Source of the DNA: Coniella vitis
Taxonomy: Eukaryota > Ascomycota > Sordariomycetes > Diaporthales > Schizoparmaceae
Assembly: GCA_011317545.1 (NCBI GenBank)
Contig: WUJK01000003.1
Coordinates: 1,426,001 to 1,490,000, forward strand
DNA length: 64,000 nucleotides
Direction: 5' to 3'
The position numbers were made by a program, and so were the translations under genes. This document shows positions 35,187 through 47,571 of the stretch, piece by piece. The notes below the pieces were generated by a model. The model had not been told where the DNA came from. It searched no databases and saw only the letters and a program-made list of their open reading frames with translations. The stretch's first letter is position 1, and every line of letters begins with the position of its first letter.

Positions 35187-37662
35187 ATGCCTCGGCCACC
35201 CTGCCCGGACGACGTCGAGTCCAAGAATCGCGGCTTTCTGGGCTACGACAGCTCGGCTCTTCCCGCAAGTGATCGCCAGGACCGCCATCAACTGAGATAT
35301 GAGCTGGACCTCAACTCGTGGAACCTCAGGATCTGGGGCGTTGCTGCCTCGGGCTTCTTGACCGACTCGTAAGTTCGAGAACCAGGCGGACTACACGAGC
35401 AAAGACAACGACGTGTTAACAATCGGCCCCAAGATACAACCTCTTTGCGAGCAATGTCATCAATACTTCCATTACCTTTGTCTACTTCCCAGACCAGAAA
35501 TGGCCAGGTCTCGTCATCAACCTCTTCACTCTGCTCGGCTCTATGGGCGGCCAGCTGCTCTTCGGTTATCTGGCTGACCGATTTGGCCGTACCCGGCTCT
35601 ATGGCATCGAACTCGTCCTGGTCATCGTCTCTACCATAGGGTTGGCTACCAGCAGCTACGGCCATAGTGATCTCTCTTTCCTTGCCTTGTTCTGTTGGGT
35701 CAGTCCACACCATGCTTTCTAGTCTGGAAATGCCGTCTCTCACCATGGATTGGCGTGAATGCTAACACGCAACACATTCTCTAGTGGCGCTTTGTTATGG
35801 GCATTGGTATAGGAGCCGAGTATCCCTTGAGCGCCGTGATTACCTCCGAGTGGTCGAGTACTCGCTCCCGGGCCACCATGCTTTCCTCAGTCTTTCTCAT
35901 GCAGCCTGTTGGCCAGGCCCTGGCGCAGCTTGTCGGTATCTGGGTTGTACTGGGAATGGACAACCGACATCACTTACAAGCCATGCAGTGCGGCATCAAC
36001 ACAAAGTACACTGAAGAGTGCAAGAGGATTGTGGACAGCATATGGAGAATAGTCATTGGTTCCGGGTGCGTGCCTGCGGTGCTGGCCATCATCTTTCGCT
36101 TCTTCCTGTACGACTGTGGCCTGTACAGCCTCGAAGTCAAGAACAAACCAGGCACGGCCTTTCGTGATACGCAGAGAGTTTATGGTGCGCCGCCTGCTGG
36201 TACAGCCAGCGGCGGGTCCTGTTCGCCCTCTCTGACCCGGGAGCCTTTTCAGTTCATGCCTGTGCAATTCTCCAGAAAGGACCTGTATAATTACTTTATC
36301 AGGGAAGGAAACGGGTATTATTTGCTGGGTTAGTGCTATCATTTTTTCTTTCCCAAGGCCTTCACTGCGCAGCTCCAGACTAACTGCTGACACTGCTATC
36401 TTAGGTACTGCCGTGTGTTTGCCGCTCACTCCCAGCGTTGTTTGTCCCTACCATGAATTCGAGCTAATGTGGCATCACAGGCAACGTGGCTCTTGTTAGA
36501 CGTCTCCTTCTATGGATTCTCGCTCGACAAAGCGCCGACTTTAGCTGATATCTGGGCAAGGAGCTCTGTGCCTCCTCTCAATCCTAGTCTGTCGTGCTGG
36601 AACTCAACATTGCCAGGCGGCAATTCTACCATACCGACTTGGAACCAGACAGGCATACCAGCCTGGCAAACTGATTTGTCACAGCCTTGTTATACCGTTT
36701 ATGACACGCTGATAGAGCAAGGCAAGCAGTATCTGGTGACTGTGTCCATCGCATCGATCCTCGGGAGCATTTTTTGCACCATCTTCATCGAACGTCTGCA
36801 CCGAAGACACTTTCTCACTGTCTCCTTCATGCTGCTCATGGTTCTCTTCATCATTACAGGAGGCGTTTATTACGGTGTGGCGCACACAGCCGCTGCACCT
36901 GCCACTGTCGTTTGCGTGGCCCTCTGCCACTTCTTTTTCAACTTTGGTAAATCATGGCGAATTCCTTACCCTCTTTGACATTACAGCAACGATGAGCCCT
37001 ACCACCTTCTCTCCTTCCTACTTCACATCTTGTCTGAAGATGAAACAGTGGCTCGGTCAATTATACTGACAATCATTGCAGGGGCAAACAGCCTCACCTT
37101 CATCATCCCCGCCGAAATCTTCCCAACATGCTACCGATGCACCTGCCACGGCATCTCCGCCGCCGCGGGTAAATTAGGCAGTATGATTGCCGTTGTAATC
37201 GTCTACGGCATCAACACCGGTTACATTTCGCCGAGTCGCCAAGGCATCATCTTCCTCCTCTTTTCCCTCTTCATGGCCCTCGGCGCCGTCTGCGCGTGGG
37301 CTTACCTGCCAAATCCGCAACGTCGCAAATTCGACTTTCTCGCTGCTGCTGCTGCTGCTGCTGCTGATCCTTCTTTTTCTCCCTCCAGTTTGGGCCCTTT
37401 TGGAGCAAACGACGCAGCAGGAGCAGGAGCAGCGACATCCTCAATATCATTGTCATTTTCCCCACAAGTGGAGGAAGAAATGGGCAAGCTCAAGCTCGAG
37501 ACAAAGAGTCTCGAGGAATTGGGTGAAGGGCGGGGAAGAGCGAGGCTGAATGGTGAGGTTGTGACTATTAAAGAGAAGATCCGTGTGTTGCGTCGGCGGA
37601 GGAGAGATTTGGCGCATGCGCTTCGTATGCGGAATGGAGATCAGAATGTTGGATCAGGGTGA
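35187..37662 (+). CDS. MFS transporter, inorganic phosphate:H+ symporter type
   Basis: Plasma-membrane carrier of 681 residues. Exons: 35187-35368, 35434-35698, 35785-36328, 36405-36412, 36481-36946 and 37082-37662. Exon 4 is only 8 nt but is required to keep the frame and to complete the conserved GTAATWLLLD stretch. About 12 membrane segments are visible. [14 protein letters not shown] carries the membrane Asp of TM1, [10 protein letters not shown] is the loop 2-3 MFS motif, and [17 protein letters not shown] in TM4 is typical of phosphate symporters such as Pho84. [10 protein letters not shown] follows in the second half. The C-terminal tail of about 110 residues is cytoplasmic, with a run of about nine Ala and a coiled basic end. 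Substrate is inferred; a glycerophosphodiester carrier of the same family is the alternative. Confidence 0.85.
37342..37366 (+). repeat. GCT-type triplet repeat coding poly-Ala
   Basis: In-frame tandem GCT triplets within the last exon of the MFS transporter gene, coding a run of Ala in the cytoplasmic tail. Prone to length variation. Confidence 0.85.
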
Positions 37663-38155
37663 AGTGGGCAGATGCTATGCTCTAAATGTGTCCATGTCTT
37701 TCCGAAAATCAACAGAGGCCATTTGATAGATCCTTACCATGTTACACGTCTAGGGATGCGGTTTATAAATGACCCTCATGTGTTTAGACAAATTCTTTAC
37801 TAGCTAGGTGAGCGCATGTTGTGAGTAATTCGATTATTTGCAGGACGACATGCGCGGCTTTTAGTTATTTTGGTTTGTTTTCAAAGAGAGAGAGAGAGGG
37901 AGAGGTGTGATTAACACGCTTAAGTGCATATAAAGTAGGCTGTTTTTGATGTGTACAAAGTGCCACGCTGGTATTGAAGCAAAAGCCAAGCAATAAGCTC
38001 ATCCTCCTCGTCTGTAACAAGAGCAAACGAATACCATACATCTTGGATGGACTTTTGCTCTTTTCTGCCCGATCCCGGCCCTTGCCATCTCAACTCATCT
38101 CGAGCCAATACTATTAGCAGGGCAAGACGTCTTTTTAATTCCAAATCAATCGCTC
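37663..38155. other. Convergent intergenic region
   Basis: 493 bp between the stop codons of the MFS transporter (+) and RIC1 (-). It has a short GA repeat near 37885-37900. Expected to hold only the two 3' UTRs. Confidence 0.5.
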
Positions 38156-41100
38156 CTACGTCAGCAGATCTGTACTGTCCGCCTCCGCAGCAGCCGCACT
38201 CGTGTCTACTTTTTCAACACTAGCCATGGCCTTGAGCGACGGCCCTCCCCCTGCACCACCATTGGCGTTTTCTTCTTCCACAATGGTCTCCGGCTTGCTA
38301 GACTCGCTAAGTGGCGAGGGTGTATGTTGAGCTTTGGTACCGGCACTAGCAACGGCAACGGCGCCGTTGGCATCGTCGTTTGCCGGTTGTTTTTCCTTTT
38401 GCTTTCCCTTTTGTTGTAGCTGCGGCAGCTGCGGCACCTCGATCCTAGCGGCAAGCGAGCCGCCAAGCCCTTCTTCGCCCGTTGTGTCGCCCGTGGCTAT
38501 CCGTATATTTGCCATTCGCAGCGCCTCGCGGAGTGTATTCCCCGTCTCATCAAGCGCAGCCAGGAACCGCGCCAGTTCCTTGCACAGTTCCCAGTCTTGC
38601 TCGCGCATGGCGCGCGTAAGCAGCCTCACGCTCTGCTCTGATGCAGTGGCCAGCTCGTCAAAAGTGTGTAGAATCAGTAGATACCCGCCGGCCGTCTTGA
38701 GTGAACCGCGCTGCAAGGACTCCTCAAAGAGCTCTTGCGGAGGCGGCAGGTACGCAAAGAGGGTGCGCCAGGACCGGACTTCGGTTTTGCGGGTGCATTG
38801 GACCACAATGTTGAGGTATTCCTTAAAGGAAGAGAGGAGGCTGAGGACGCGCGGTAGGATAGCGTCTTCAGGGGATGGGGACGGCGACATGTCGACTTCT
38901 TCATCTAATACTTGATGAAGGAGGACCTCAAGCGCGTGCGCGAAATACTCAAGATGCTGGTATTGTTGAGCCAGCCGAAGAGCTGCCAAGCACTTGTTGG
39001 AAACTAGATGGTGTCGAAGAATCTCGGGGAGGAACAGAGTCGTCTGGCGCGTTGAGTTAGTGGACAGGCTGCCTCGTATTTTCCGTATTGACCAACCGCG
39101 ACTTACCCGGATAGAGAAGCGGAAAAAGGAAAAGGTGACGTCTCTTCTCTGGACAAGATCTGGCTCAACACCAAGTATAATAGCTTTTTCGAGCAGAACA
39201 GAAAGTGGGTAAAAGTCGACAGACACGGAAACCGGCGTAGGGAACTCGGTCTGGCTGTCGCCTAATGCGTTGAGGACATTTTGCATGTCTGTCCATGCTT
39301 TGATGTCCGTACCATCGAACATCCATAACGAATTGAAGAGTTCCTCATTTTCGCCCTCTGCAGAGGCGTCTCCCCCTGATAGAGGCGCTGCTTCGGCCAA
39401 AAAAGGCTGGTCTCTCATGGACGCATAGTACTCGACATTTTGTGCAATGACGCGCATGTCGTACTTGAGCTGCCCTTCTTCGCCTACCACGGGTCGAAGC
39501 AAGACAAGTTTGCCGTCAACCAAGAACATTACGGAGGCGACACGCACATCTTGGGAGGGGTCGCCCTCCACCAGTTGACTTTCAGGTAGTATCCAACTCA
39601 GCCCCCGAACTCTTGCAGGAGATCTCACAATGCCATGAAAGGCAATCTGGCCTACCTGGACAAGTCGCACCGAGTTTCCAAGCGGCGCAAAGATAAAGTG
39701 ATAGAGAAGGTTGTCATAGGTGTAGACCAGCAGTGAGTCCTCTCCCGACGGGGCAATGAGGACAATGGGAGCTGGCATTGAATGCACGTAGACGGTGTTT
39801 TCCAAGTCCTTTTCTCGTGAGTATAATCGAAGCTCGTAGGTCTTGTTCACCTCGACAGCTGCAACCAGAATGTTTTGGTACCAGCACAAGCCGCCCCTGA
39901 CCGAGAATTCGTTTTCTAGTCGTCCATCCGTGAAGGTCTTCCAGCGGCCACTATTAACGCTGTAGTGTGCAAGACCTCGGCGACCAGCAATTGCCACATA
40001 CCTTCCGTCTGGGGATATAACGGAGGCTTTTATTGGCCATTGATGGAGAAGGTAGTTGGCGGGTATCCTCGTCGTGTGCCACAGAAACGGTTCTGCTGAT
40101 ATTGTGCTCATGTCGGGCAAATCGTAGCCCCGATAGACCATAACGCTGGAAGTGGTCTGTAAAACCGTACGAAACAGGTTTGAAGAGCTATAACATCCCG
40201 TAACAGCACTTCTTGCCATTTCTAGCACCCATAGAGCTTCGTGTTTTGGGCTGACCATGAGGATTTCCGAGCCTCCACCAAGCCATACCGCGTCTTTCAC
40301 ACCAGATACCCAGCACTCGCCGTTCTTGTTCGCCAGATCCTGGTTCACTCCGAATGTGTTACTAAGCGGTTTGCCATAGACACTCCACGTAGCCCATCCC
40401 TTTTCGTACCCGGCAAACAGACAGTACCCGTCTTGAGAATAACTCATCGAGGTGAGACTGCCCGAATACGTCGTCGAAACTGGTAGGTTGTGAACATGGG
40501 ACGCTGGCACGTTACCGGAATAGTCGCGAACCGCATAAACTCGAATAATTCCATCGACACAGCCGAGAGCTATCAGCGAGAACCGAGCATTCACAACTGC
40601 ATGCGTGGCACGGTCGTTGGCACCCTGGGGTGCGTGGAAACAGTACCCCTTGAATAACTTCTTCATGTCTATTTCGCCGGTTTCTGGGTGGGGTTGTCCT
40701 TTGGGCGTCCGCTGAACGGCGTAAGCCTTGCCATCGCTCGTGATCCAAGTCGACAGATTCATCGATCTATCATTCGTCATTTCGGTGACAGTCACCTTCT
40801 TCCCGAGCCATGTCATCTTACTGAGGAGCTCGGTGCTCGTTTGGCTGCCCGAGCTATCCGGCGTCCAGCGTATGCATTGGACGGCAGCCGGCTTGCGAGT
40901 TGCCACAATAAGCTCGTCTTCCAGCGCAAGCGCACTCGCAATCCCAGCATCCACCTTGATGACCATTCGAAATCGCACACTTATATCATGTACGCCCCGT
41001 CCTTCTCCAGGGCCCCAAAGAAAGTGGTCTGGGGCAGAATGGCCCGGTCCGCCCCAATGGCTCTGTCTTCTTCTCTGGACGTTGGCATGACTTGTAAAAT

Positions 41101-41744
41101 AGGGCTTGTACACCCGCGACTCGGAATCTGTGGCTAGGGAGTAGGTAATAAGGAACCCCCCGCTAGTCCGGACCACAAAAATCGCCGAATCGGGTCGCAG
41201 TAGGAGGTCGACATTGGCACCATACGACTGCAGGGAGGATGCGGAGCGCACGACGACAGCAAGAACGACGGTAGGCTATAGTAACGGAGAAAATGGCGGA
41301 GGATACTGTCAGTATAGCGCAGTCCAATGGCTCGGGTGTAGTGAAAGGTCGCACCTTTGCTTGCCATATGGTCATGGACGTTGCCGTGATGACGGCAAAG
41401 ATCTGGCCGAGGCGCGAGACTCGCAATGCCAGAATTGGCTCCTTGAATGGAACATCTTGGACCTCTGAGTCATAGGCAGACGCAGGCTCTGGGCCAGTAT
41501 CGAGAATATCGCGCTCAACGGGCTGAATAGCCGGCGTCAAGGGCGTAATGGGTGTGGCGGGGTAGGGAAAGTCGATGCTCGAGGCCGAGTCGGCCGTCAA
41601 CAGAGAGGCCTGGTCGGACTTGTCGGCATCCTTTTCGTCCGGGGTGGGCGGTGAGAGGCCATCATGGGAGAGGGTGACATTGCGCTCGGCAGACTGGGCG
41701 CTGCTGGAAGCATATATTCGAGGAGTGCCAACCGGCCAGTACAT
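38156..41744 (-). CDS. ric1: RIC1, Golgi Rab GEF subunit
   Basis: Protein of 1148 residues, homologous to Ric1, which with Rgp1 activates the Golgi GTPase Ypt6/Rab6 for endosome-to-Golgi traffic. Exons read from the right are 41744-41355, 41275-39107 and 39043-38156. The start MYWPVGTPRIYA is the conserved Ric1 N-terminus and lies 7 codons inside a slightly longer frame. The first 600 residues are WD-like beta-propeller sequence (e.g. SLTSMSYSQDGYCLFAGYEK). The RIC1 domain follows from about residue 720, with FLPEILRHHLVSNKCLAALR and EYFAHALEVLLHQVLDEE. The tail is a disordered Ala/Glu/Lys-rich stretch. The second intron (39044-39106) is 63 nt with no stop codon, so retaining it would add 21 residues without shifting the frame. 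Confidence 0.94.
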
Positions 41745-42609
41745 GGCTGGCTGTGTGAAGCCCAAAGGGTGGAAAGCCTGTCCTCATCCGGGCCGAGCGG
41801 TTGGCAGTCTGGGACTCTGTGAGCGGCGCGGCAGACTGTCACCAGCATTTAGCTCATTTTGGTGCTGGCTATTTGTGCGATTGCTGCGGCGCAAAGGGTG
41901 GACTTGCTGTGAGTACAAGGCTTTGGATGGGTGTGCCGGTGGAGGTGGAAAGGCAGATGCATGTGCCTTCATTTATGCAGGCTGGCGGCGAGGGCCTGCG
42001 AGCAAGCAGCAGCTCCCTTGGCATTGGAAATGACGACGCGCGAGTAACGGGGAAGCACCTCAATAGCCCCAACCTTGGGCATGGCCTGGCCTGGCACTAC
42101 CCCTGGCTGCCCTGGGATCAGCCTTGTTATGCCCCAATGAGGGGTTGGCTGCAGTGGCTGCAGGGCTCTAGCCTCAGCAAGGACCCGCTGAAAGCTCAAA
42201 GGCAAGTCCCCCAAAGTCTCTACTATGGGCCATCAAGACACCACCCAACCAAGCAACAAGAGTAGTTCCATGATGGAAAGTCATCAAAGGCGGAGTTTTT
42301 GAATGATTGCTGCTGCTGTAACAAACAGCCAAGGCAATGGGAATAGCTGCATCAAGGGCCTCGAGGCTATGCCAGTGAATGTGAGCCACCACCCACTTTG
42401 ATAGCTTCCCAGCTATTTTTGAACTCGCGTCTACTTCTGCCCTCAGCCGCCCAGTTTCTTTGTAATCCCAGATCTCATACTCAACGAGCACATTGGTGAG
42501 TGCGCGCTGCACGCTGCACGCAATGCAAACTTCCACAAAGCCTACGAGGCTGGCAACAAGTCTTTCCTCTCCACAGCATGTCAAGAGCTAATGGGTATCT
42601 ACAGTCACG
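41745..42609. promoter_or_regulatory. Divergent promoter region of ric1 and thoc3
   Basis: 865 bp between the divergent starts of ric1 (-) and thoc3 (+). It includes a CCTGGC-rich patch at 42080-42120. Open frames on both strands overlap one another and lack any family features. Confidence 0.5.
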
Positions 42610-43994
42610 ATGGCTGCATCCAACAAGCCCTCCAGGGTGCTATTGCTGCGGCCCAAGCAGAGCCTGCCCAAGGACCGTTTCCAGGTTTATTTCAACGCCC
42701 TAAGGCCACAGGCATACACCGAGTCCAATGCTGCGCGGGGTGTCGCCAACCACAAGTATGTTTCTGAAGGGCGTTGAGGACCGCGACGACGTGCTGTCCC
42801 TATGCCATTGCCGCAACCTGTCTGTCCAGACGAATGTTAATGACCAGGCTCTTAGCATCCTCTCCATCGGCTGGAATCCTTTCGGGAATCTGATCGCTAC
42901 CGGTGCCGCAGATAGGACCCTTCGTGTTTGTAAGTCGCTTTGTCAGTCAGCGTGCTTCTCACTACACTTGCTCACTGTCTTGCTAGGGAATCCCGAGCGA
43001 GCTAATGTCCGCTTCTCAACCGAGCTCAAGGGCCACACGGCGCCCATCGAAAAGGTCGCCTTTAACCCTGTCAAGGATGCTGAGCTCTGCAGCGTGAGCA
43101 ATGACGGAACCGTCAAGTTCTGGGACGTGCGAACAAAGAACTGCGTCAACGAAGTCAGAGGCCTGGGCGAGGCATTTACGCTGGCCTGGGATCCCGAGGG
43201 CGAATCGCTGATTGTGGGCAACAAGGTGAGTCAACGCCCGAGGAACTATGAAGAATTATATTAGCGGAGTCCCGAGACAAGACAGCTAACTTCTGTCGAC
43301 CGTCTCGTATTCAAAGGCGGACAATATCTACGTCCTCTCGCCCACACAATCCACGCCCATCGCCAACTACCAACAGCCCGTCCAGACCAACCAAATCTTC
43401 CCTTGCTGGAGTAGCCAACGTGTCTACGTCGGCACTGGCAAAGGCGAAGTGCGCATACTCTCTTACCCAGATTTTGAACCTGTTCTCAACTACAATTACG
43501 ATCGCTCCAGAATAGACGGCTTCTCCAACATCCACAGCAACGACGACAACAACGAAGCCACACTCACCACGGCAACATGCCCCAACACCAATGAATTCGC
43601 ACTCAAGGGCCACACGGGCTCCTGTCTTTCCGTCGAACTCTCTCCCAACGGAAAATACCTTGCCTCAGGCGGTACCGACTCGCTTGTCTGCCTGTACGAC
43701 ACGAAGGACTTCATCTGCAGCCGCACGCTTACCGACCTAATCGGCCCCGTCAAGAGCCTCAGTTTTACCTGGGACGGCTACTATGTCGTCGCGGGGAGCG
43801 ACGCCGAGATCCAACCGGGCCAGTCCACAGGCATTGACTGCTATCACTGTGAGTCGGGCGAGCGCGTGCACACCTTTAAGACAGCTGGGCCGGCTCCCGT
43901 CGTTGCGTGGGCGCCGACGCGGTACCAGCTTGCGTATAGTGATTTGGGCCAGTTGCGGATTGTGGGCGTGGATCTGGAAAAGGACAAGAAGTAA
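42610..43994 (+). CDS. thoc3: THO complex subunit 3 (THOC3/TEX1), WD40 protein
   Basis: Nuclear WD40 protein of 378 residues, a subunit of the THO/TREX complex that couples transcription to mRNA export. Exons: 42610-42755, 42856-42929, 42987-43225 and 43317-43994; introns of 100, 57 and 91 bp, all in phase. The WD repeats are clear: SIGWNPFGNLIATGAADRTL followed by RVWNPER across the second intron, then KGHTAPIEKVAFNPVKDAEL with GTVKFWDVRT, KGHTGSCLSVELSPNGKYLA with SLVCLYDTKD, and a final repeat around CYHCESGERVHTFKT. The first exon codes a basic Pro-rich N-terminus. The GWNP...GSADRT-type first repeat is diagnostic for THOC3. It is divergent from ric1 and convergent with rrn3. Confidence 0.92.
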
Positions 43995-44533
43995 GTGGGA
44001 ATTTGGGAGAATACTGTGATAGAGGAAGGAAAACAAGGCTGGTTTAGACGTGTCTACGGTATCACGTTAGGAGCAGATGCAACTCATTTCACTCATTTGT
44101 GCTCATCTGTGCTCTGCGGCTCCTCACCACCAGCATAAAAAAAACTAGAGAAAATCAATATAAATTGTGGCTTCAGTTTGAAGCAAACAACGGATGAAAA
44201 CTCACCAGATATCTAACTCACCGTGCATGCCTCAGCCTTGTACATAACAATTCGCCAGTACATGCATTGCTCACTTGAAGACTCGAAATTGCAATACATA
44301 ATGCTATCAGTGAAGCTATGCCTCCAGGCATGTGTTCCGAAAGACAGAAAAGAAACTCCTTGCACCAATAAAAGAGCTGCATCTGTGGAATGCATGGTAT
44401 CTATGTAACCAAAACCAGGACCCCCCTCCCCCCCAAAAAACGCCGCAACAATGCCCGCTCGAACTTTTCCATTCATCAACAATAAAGCACCGTTGCCCTC
44501 ATTCAGTTGTAATTGCTTTGTTTGTGCGTGATA
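43995..44533. other. Convergent intergenic region
   Basis: 539 bp between the stop codons of thoc3 (+) and rrn3 (-). AT-rich in the middle and otherwise featureless. Confidence 0.5.
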
Positions 44534-46662
44534 TCAACGTCTCGCGCCCCCTTCATCAGTTTCGCTCTCGTCCGCATAGGCCTCTTCAAGCACCTCGTCT
44601 AGATCGAATGCCTCGTCTGGCTCACTGCCGTTGTCGTCGTCATCGTCATCGAGACCTGGGAACGGAGTATAGGGAATATAGTCACCGTCGACCCAGTGGC
44701 GGCTCTCAGGCAGTTGGTACGGATCAAAAGGGAAATACGGTGCAAGCTGTAGCCAGCTTTCATCGTACGGATTGTGGCTTGCAGTCTCGCGCAATGCCTC
44801 GACACTAGAAGAGACGTACGAGGACAAGTAGATGCGTCGATTCTGCTCGATCTTGTCGTGCACGTACATGAACCCAAGGTGACCAGCCAGCTTGGCAAAT
44901 TCTTGCACAATGCCCGGGTGGCAAACCCGCAGTGGATTGAAGGCGGACCAGATGTTCGCTGTCAGGAGGGGCCCTAGTTCCTGCATCCACACAAGCTCTT
45001 GACCAAGATACGAGGCGGGATCATCCGGGTTGACGGCGTCCGGAACCTCCACGACGAGATCACGCCATCGGAAGCAGAAAATGTAGAGTAAACCTTGGAA
45101 AAGAGCATAGTAAGGCGTGAATCTTCTCAAGTCGGGCCTCGCAGTACTTGCGTGTCGGTGGCGGTACGAGTCGATGTGTTTAATGAGGACAGTGCATATC
45201 GTCTGGACGGACTCGGCCGGTACCTTTCTGCCACGAGCAGCGAAGCTAGCGAGATAAGCGGCAGCATTCTGCCTCGTGACCATTGAGTTCTGGTTACCAA
45301 AGGCGATGTCAAGTAAAACACCGGCAAACCTGTCCGTCAAGTCCTCTGAGAGTTGGCTGAAATGGAAAATGAGAAACTGAGTGTGCCTGCTCGAGTAGGT
45401 GGGCAGAATGACGTTGACGAACTCCGACAGCATATTGTCGAAAAGACTTCTGGCAGCATCAGAATCTGGCTCGTCAAAGACTGGCTCATAGACTCGGAAC
45501 AGGGCGTCCATGATGGAGTCCATCTTCTGAATATGCTGTGCAGCCTTTAAGATTCTCCCATTCAACTCAGCCTGGTCGTCGCTCTCGTCGCTCACGACGC
45601 TGTCAATGTCGCTGACGTCGTCTTCGGCCTCGTCATCTGCTTTGGAGGATTTCAACTGGTCAATCACACCAGCGGCCACTTCGTCGTCAGCTTCGTCGAG
45701 GTCAACCTGGATTTGCACGTCGATCTGCATAGGCGTAAGCGCATTGAACATTCCGCAAGTGTCCAGGATGTGCTTACCTTGACAAGTCGATCCGTGATCA
45801 ACTCCATGACCTCAGGACCCATATCCGGCGCATACTCGCGCAAACGCAACAGATTCTGCACAAAGGCCATGTGCACGGGTTTTGTGTCATCGGAGAAGGG
45901 GAACTCTTTATTGATTTGAGAAAGCAGGACCCTCCGCGCAGCTGGGAAGAGTTGGAGGATTTGGCCCAAGGCGCGGTGGAGCCGCTGCCGCATGACGTCG
46001 CACTCAACCTCGGGGCACTCGCTAGCAATCCATTGCGATGGTCTGTAGTGACGGAATTTCTCGACTAGCATCGTGATAACATTGCTCAAGTAGATAGACT
46101 GGGCCGTGACCAAGTTGGCAAGAAAGTCTATGTAAGCGGCCACGAAGTATTCGGGTCGACCCAGCCATGGGATGCCCAGAGCCTCCAGGACAAGCCCAGT
46201 ACACGATCTGCCAACGTAAGGGGCACAGGCCTTGAGGGCGTTGATATAGTAGATCACCTCAGATGGTTCGACTTCGTCCTCGCTGAAGCTAGAGGATGGG
46301 TTCGTAGTACGTCGTCTGTCATTGCGAAAGATGCCCTTCAGCGTGTCGTAGCCCTCCTGATCTCCCGATGCATGTTCTCTTAATGCCTTGAGAACGAGCT
46401 GTTTGACATCTTCGGCCTTTCTTCTTGCTTCGTCGGGTGTTTGAGAGCCAATGCTCTGAACTGTGTTGGACTCCATATCGAAGACGACGGTCTTGCGGCG
46501 CTTTGTTGGGCTTGACGGCAAATCGTCGTGCTCGTTCTCTTCGTTCTCTCGTTGGCGACGCCCCAGTTGTGTCGAGCCAGATCGCAGGATACTTTTCAGA
46601 GCGGAGCTTTTGGCGACAGGCGACATGCGTCGCTGTGGTCGGATGGGCGTTTCGGTCGCCAT
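44534..46662 (-). CDS. rrn3: RNA polymerase I initiation factor Rrn3 (TIF-IA)
   Basis: Nucleolar factor of 691 residues that binds RNA polymerase I and recruits it to rDNA promoters. Exons are 46662-45778 and 45724-44534, separated by a 53 bp intron (GTAAGC...CAG). The start is the ATG of MATETPIRPQRR; the frame is open further upstream without family character. Conserved Rrn3 HEAT-type sequence starts near residue 90 and includes YYINALKACAPYVGR, FLANLVTAQSIYLSNVITML and, in exon 2, MDSIMDALFRVYE. FNPLRVCHPGIVQEFAKLA and SYVSSSVEALRE complete the domain. An acidic, probably flexible loop (about residues 303-345) sits just after the intron, as in yeast Rrn3. The C-terminal 40 residues are also strongly acidic (DDDDDDNGSEPDEAFDLDE). 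Confidence 0.94.
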
Positions 46663-47571
46663 GTGCTCAAAACCTTTTTCTTGGATATGTACGCGGAGGA
46701 AGACGATGGTATAGAGGGTCTGTAAGGATGCAACGCTTCGCAAATTACTCTGAAAGAGGCAAGACAATGATCAATGCTTGACAAGCCTGATGAAACATCG
46801 TAGCCTTCTCAGAGTCGAAACAAGCGGCCGTGGTAGCCTGTTGGAAACGCCCCTTGCAGCGAGGGTGTTGACTTTGAGTGACTGTACTCGTTTGCCGAGG
46901 AGTCTATTTTCTTTTTTTGGAGATCTTGACATTCGAATCTTTGCACTCGCGTGCTCTTTCTTTGCAAATAGCACAGTAAGCTGAGTTCGTTCTTTTGCCC
47001 CACATGATTTCATATTTTACAAGTGGAGCGCGGGCTGCCGCGATGGTCCGTGCGTCAAACCTATTCCGCCACATCCCTGCTCTGGGCTTTTTGGCGAACC
47101 CATGAAATAAAGTCTCGGACGCGTCTCACCCGCGAAGCATTCTGCTTTTGCAATACGCATATATTAGGCGTTTGGTCTGTCCTTACCATCGTCCTCGGCA
47201 GTTTAGACACAGACCCTCAAGCCGCAACATGCTTCATATGCTCAGATTCCAAATACCATAGGATCACACTTGCTGCTCGCATGCACCAACCTGCAGTGGA
47301 GGTTTACCTGCATCTGGTAACGGTAGAAGGGTTCGGTTTCAGCCGCTCGATTATCAGACTCCACCGTGTGTTGTAAAATTCGCGGACAACTTGGGCGGCC
47401 ACGACATTCCAAAAGCAAAGGATGCAGTACATGGAGCGCAAAACGGCCCCGCGCTACATAGTATAACTGACGCTTGCTACAGCAAAATTGCCCAAACGGC
47501 GACAAGGCAAGACAGCGTCTCGCGCAATCGTCTGTAGGATCATTGCCGAGCTGGGGATCGACCTATCGACA
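46663..47571. other. Intergenic region upstream of rrn3
   Basis: 909 bp between the rrn3 start and the molybdopterin synthase subunit stop, both on the - strand. It includes one TACATAGT octamer at 47455. No gene or tRNA is recognised. Confidence 0.5.
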
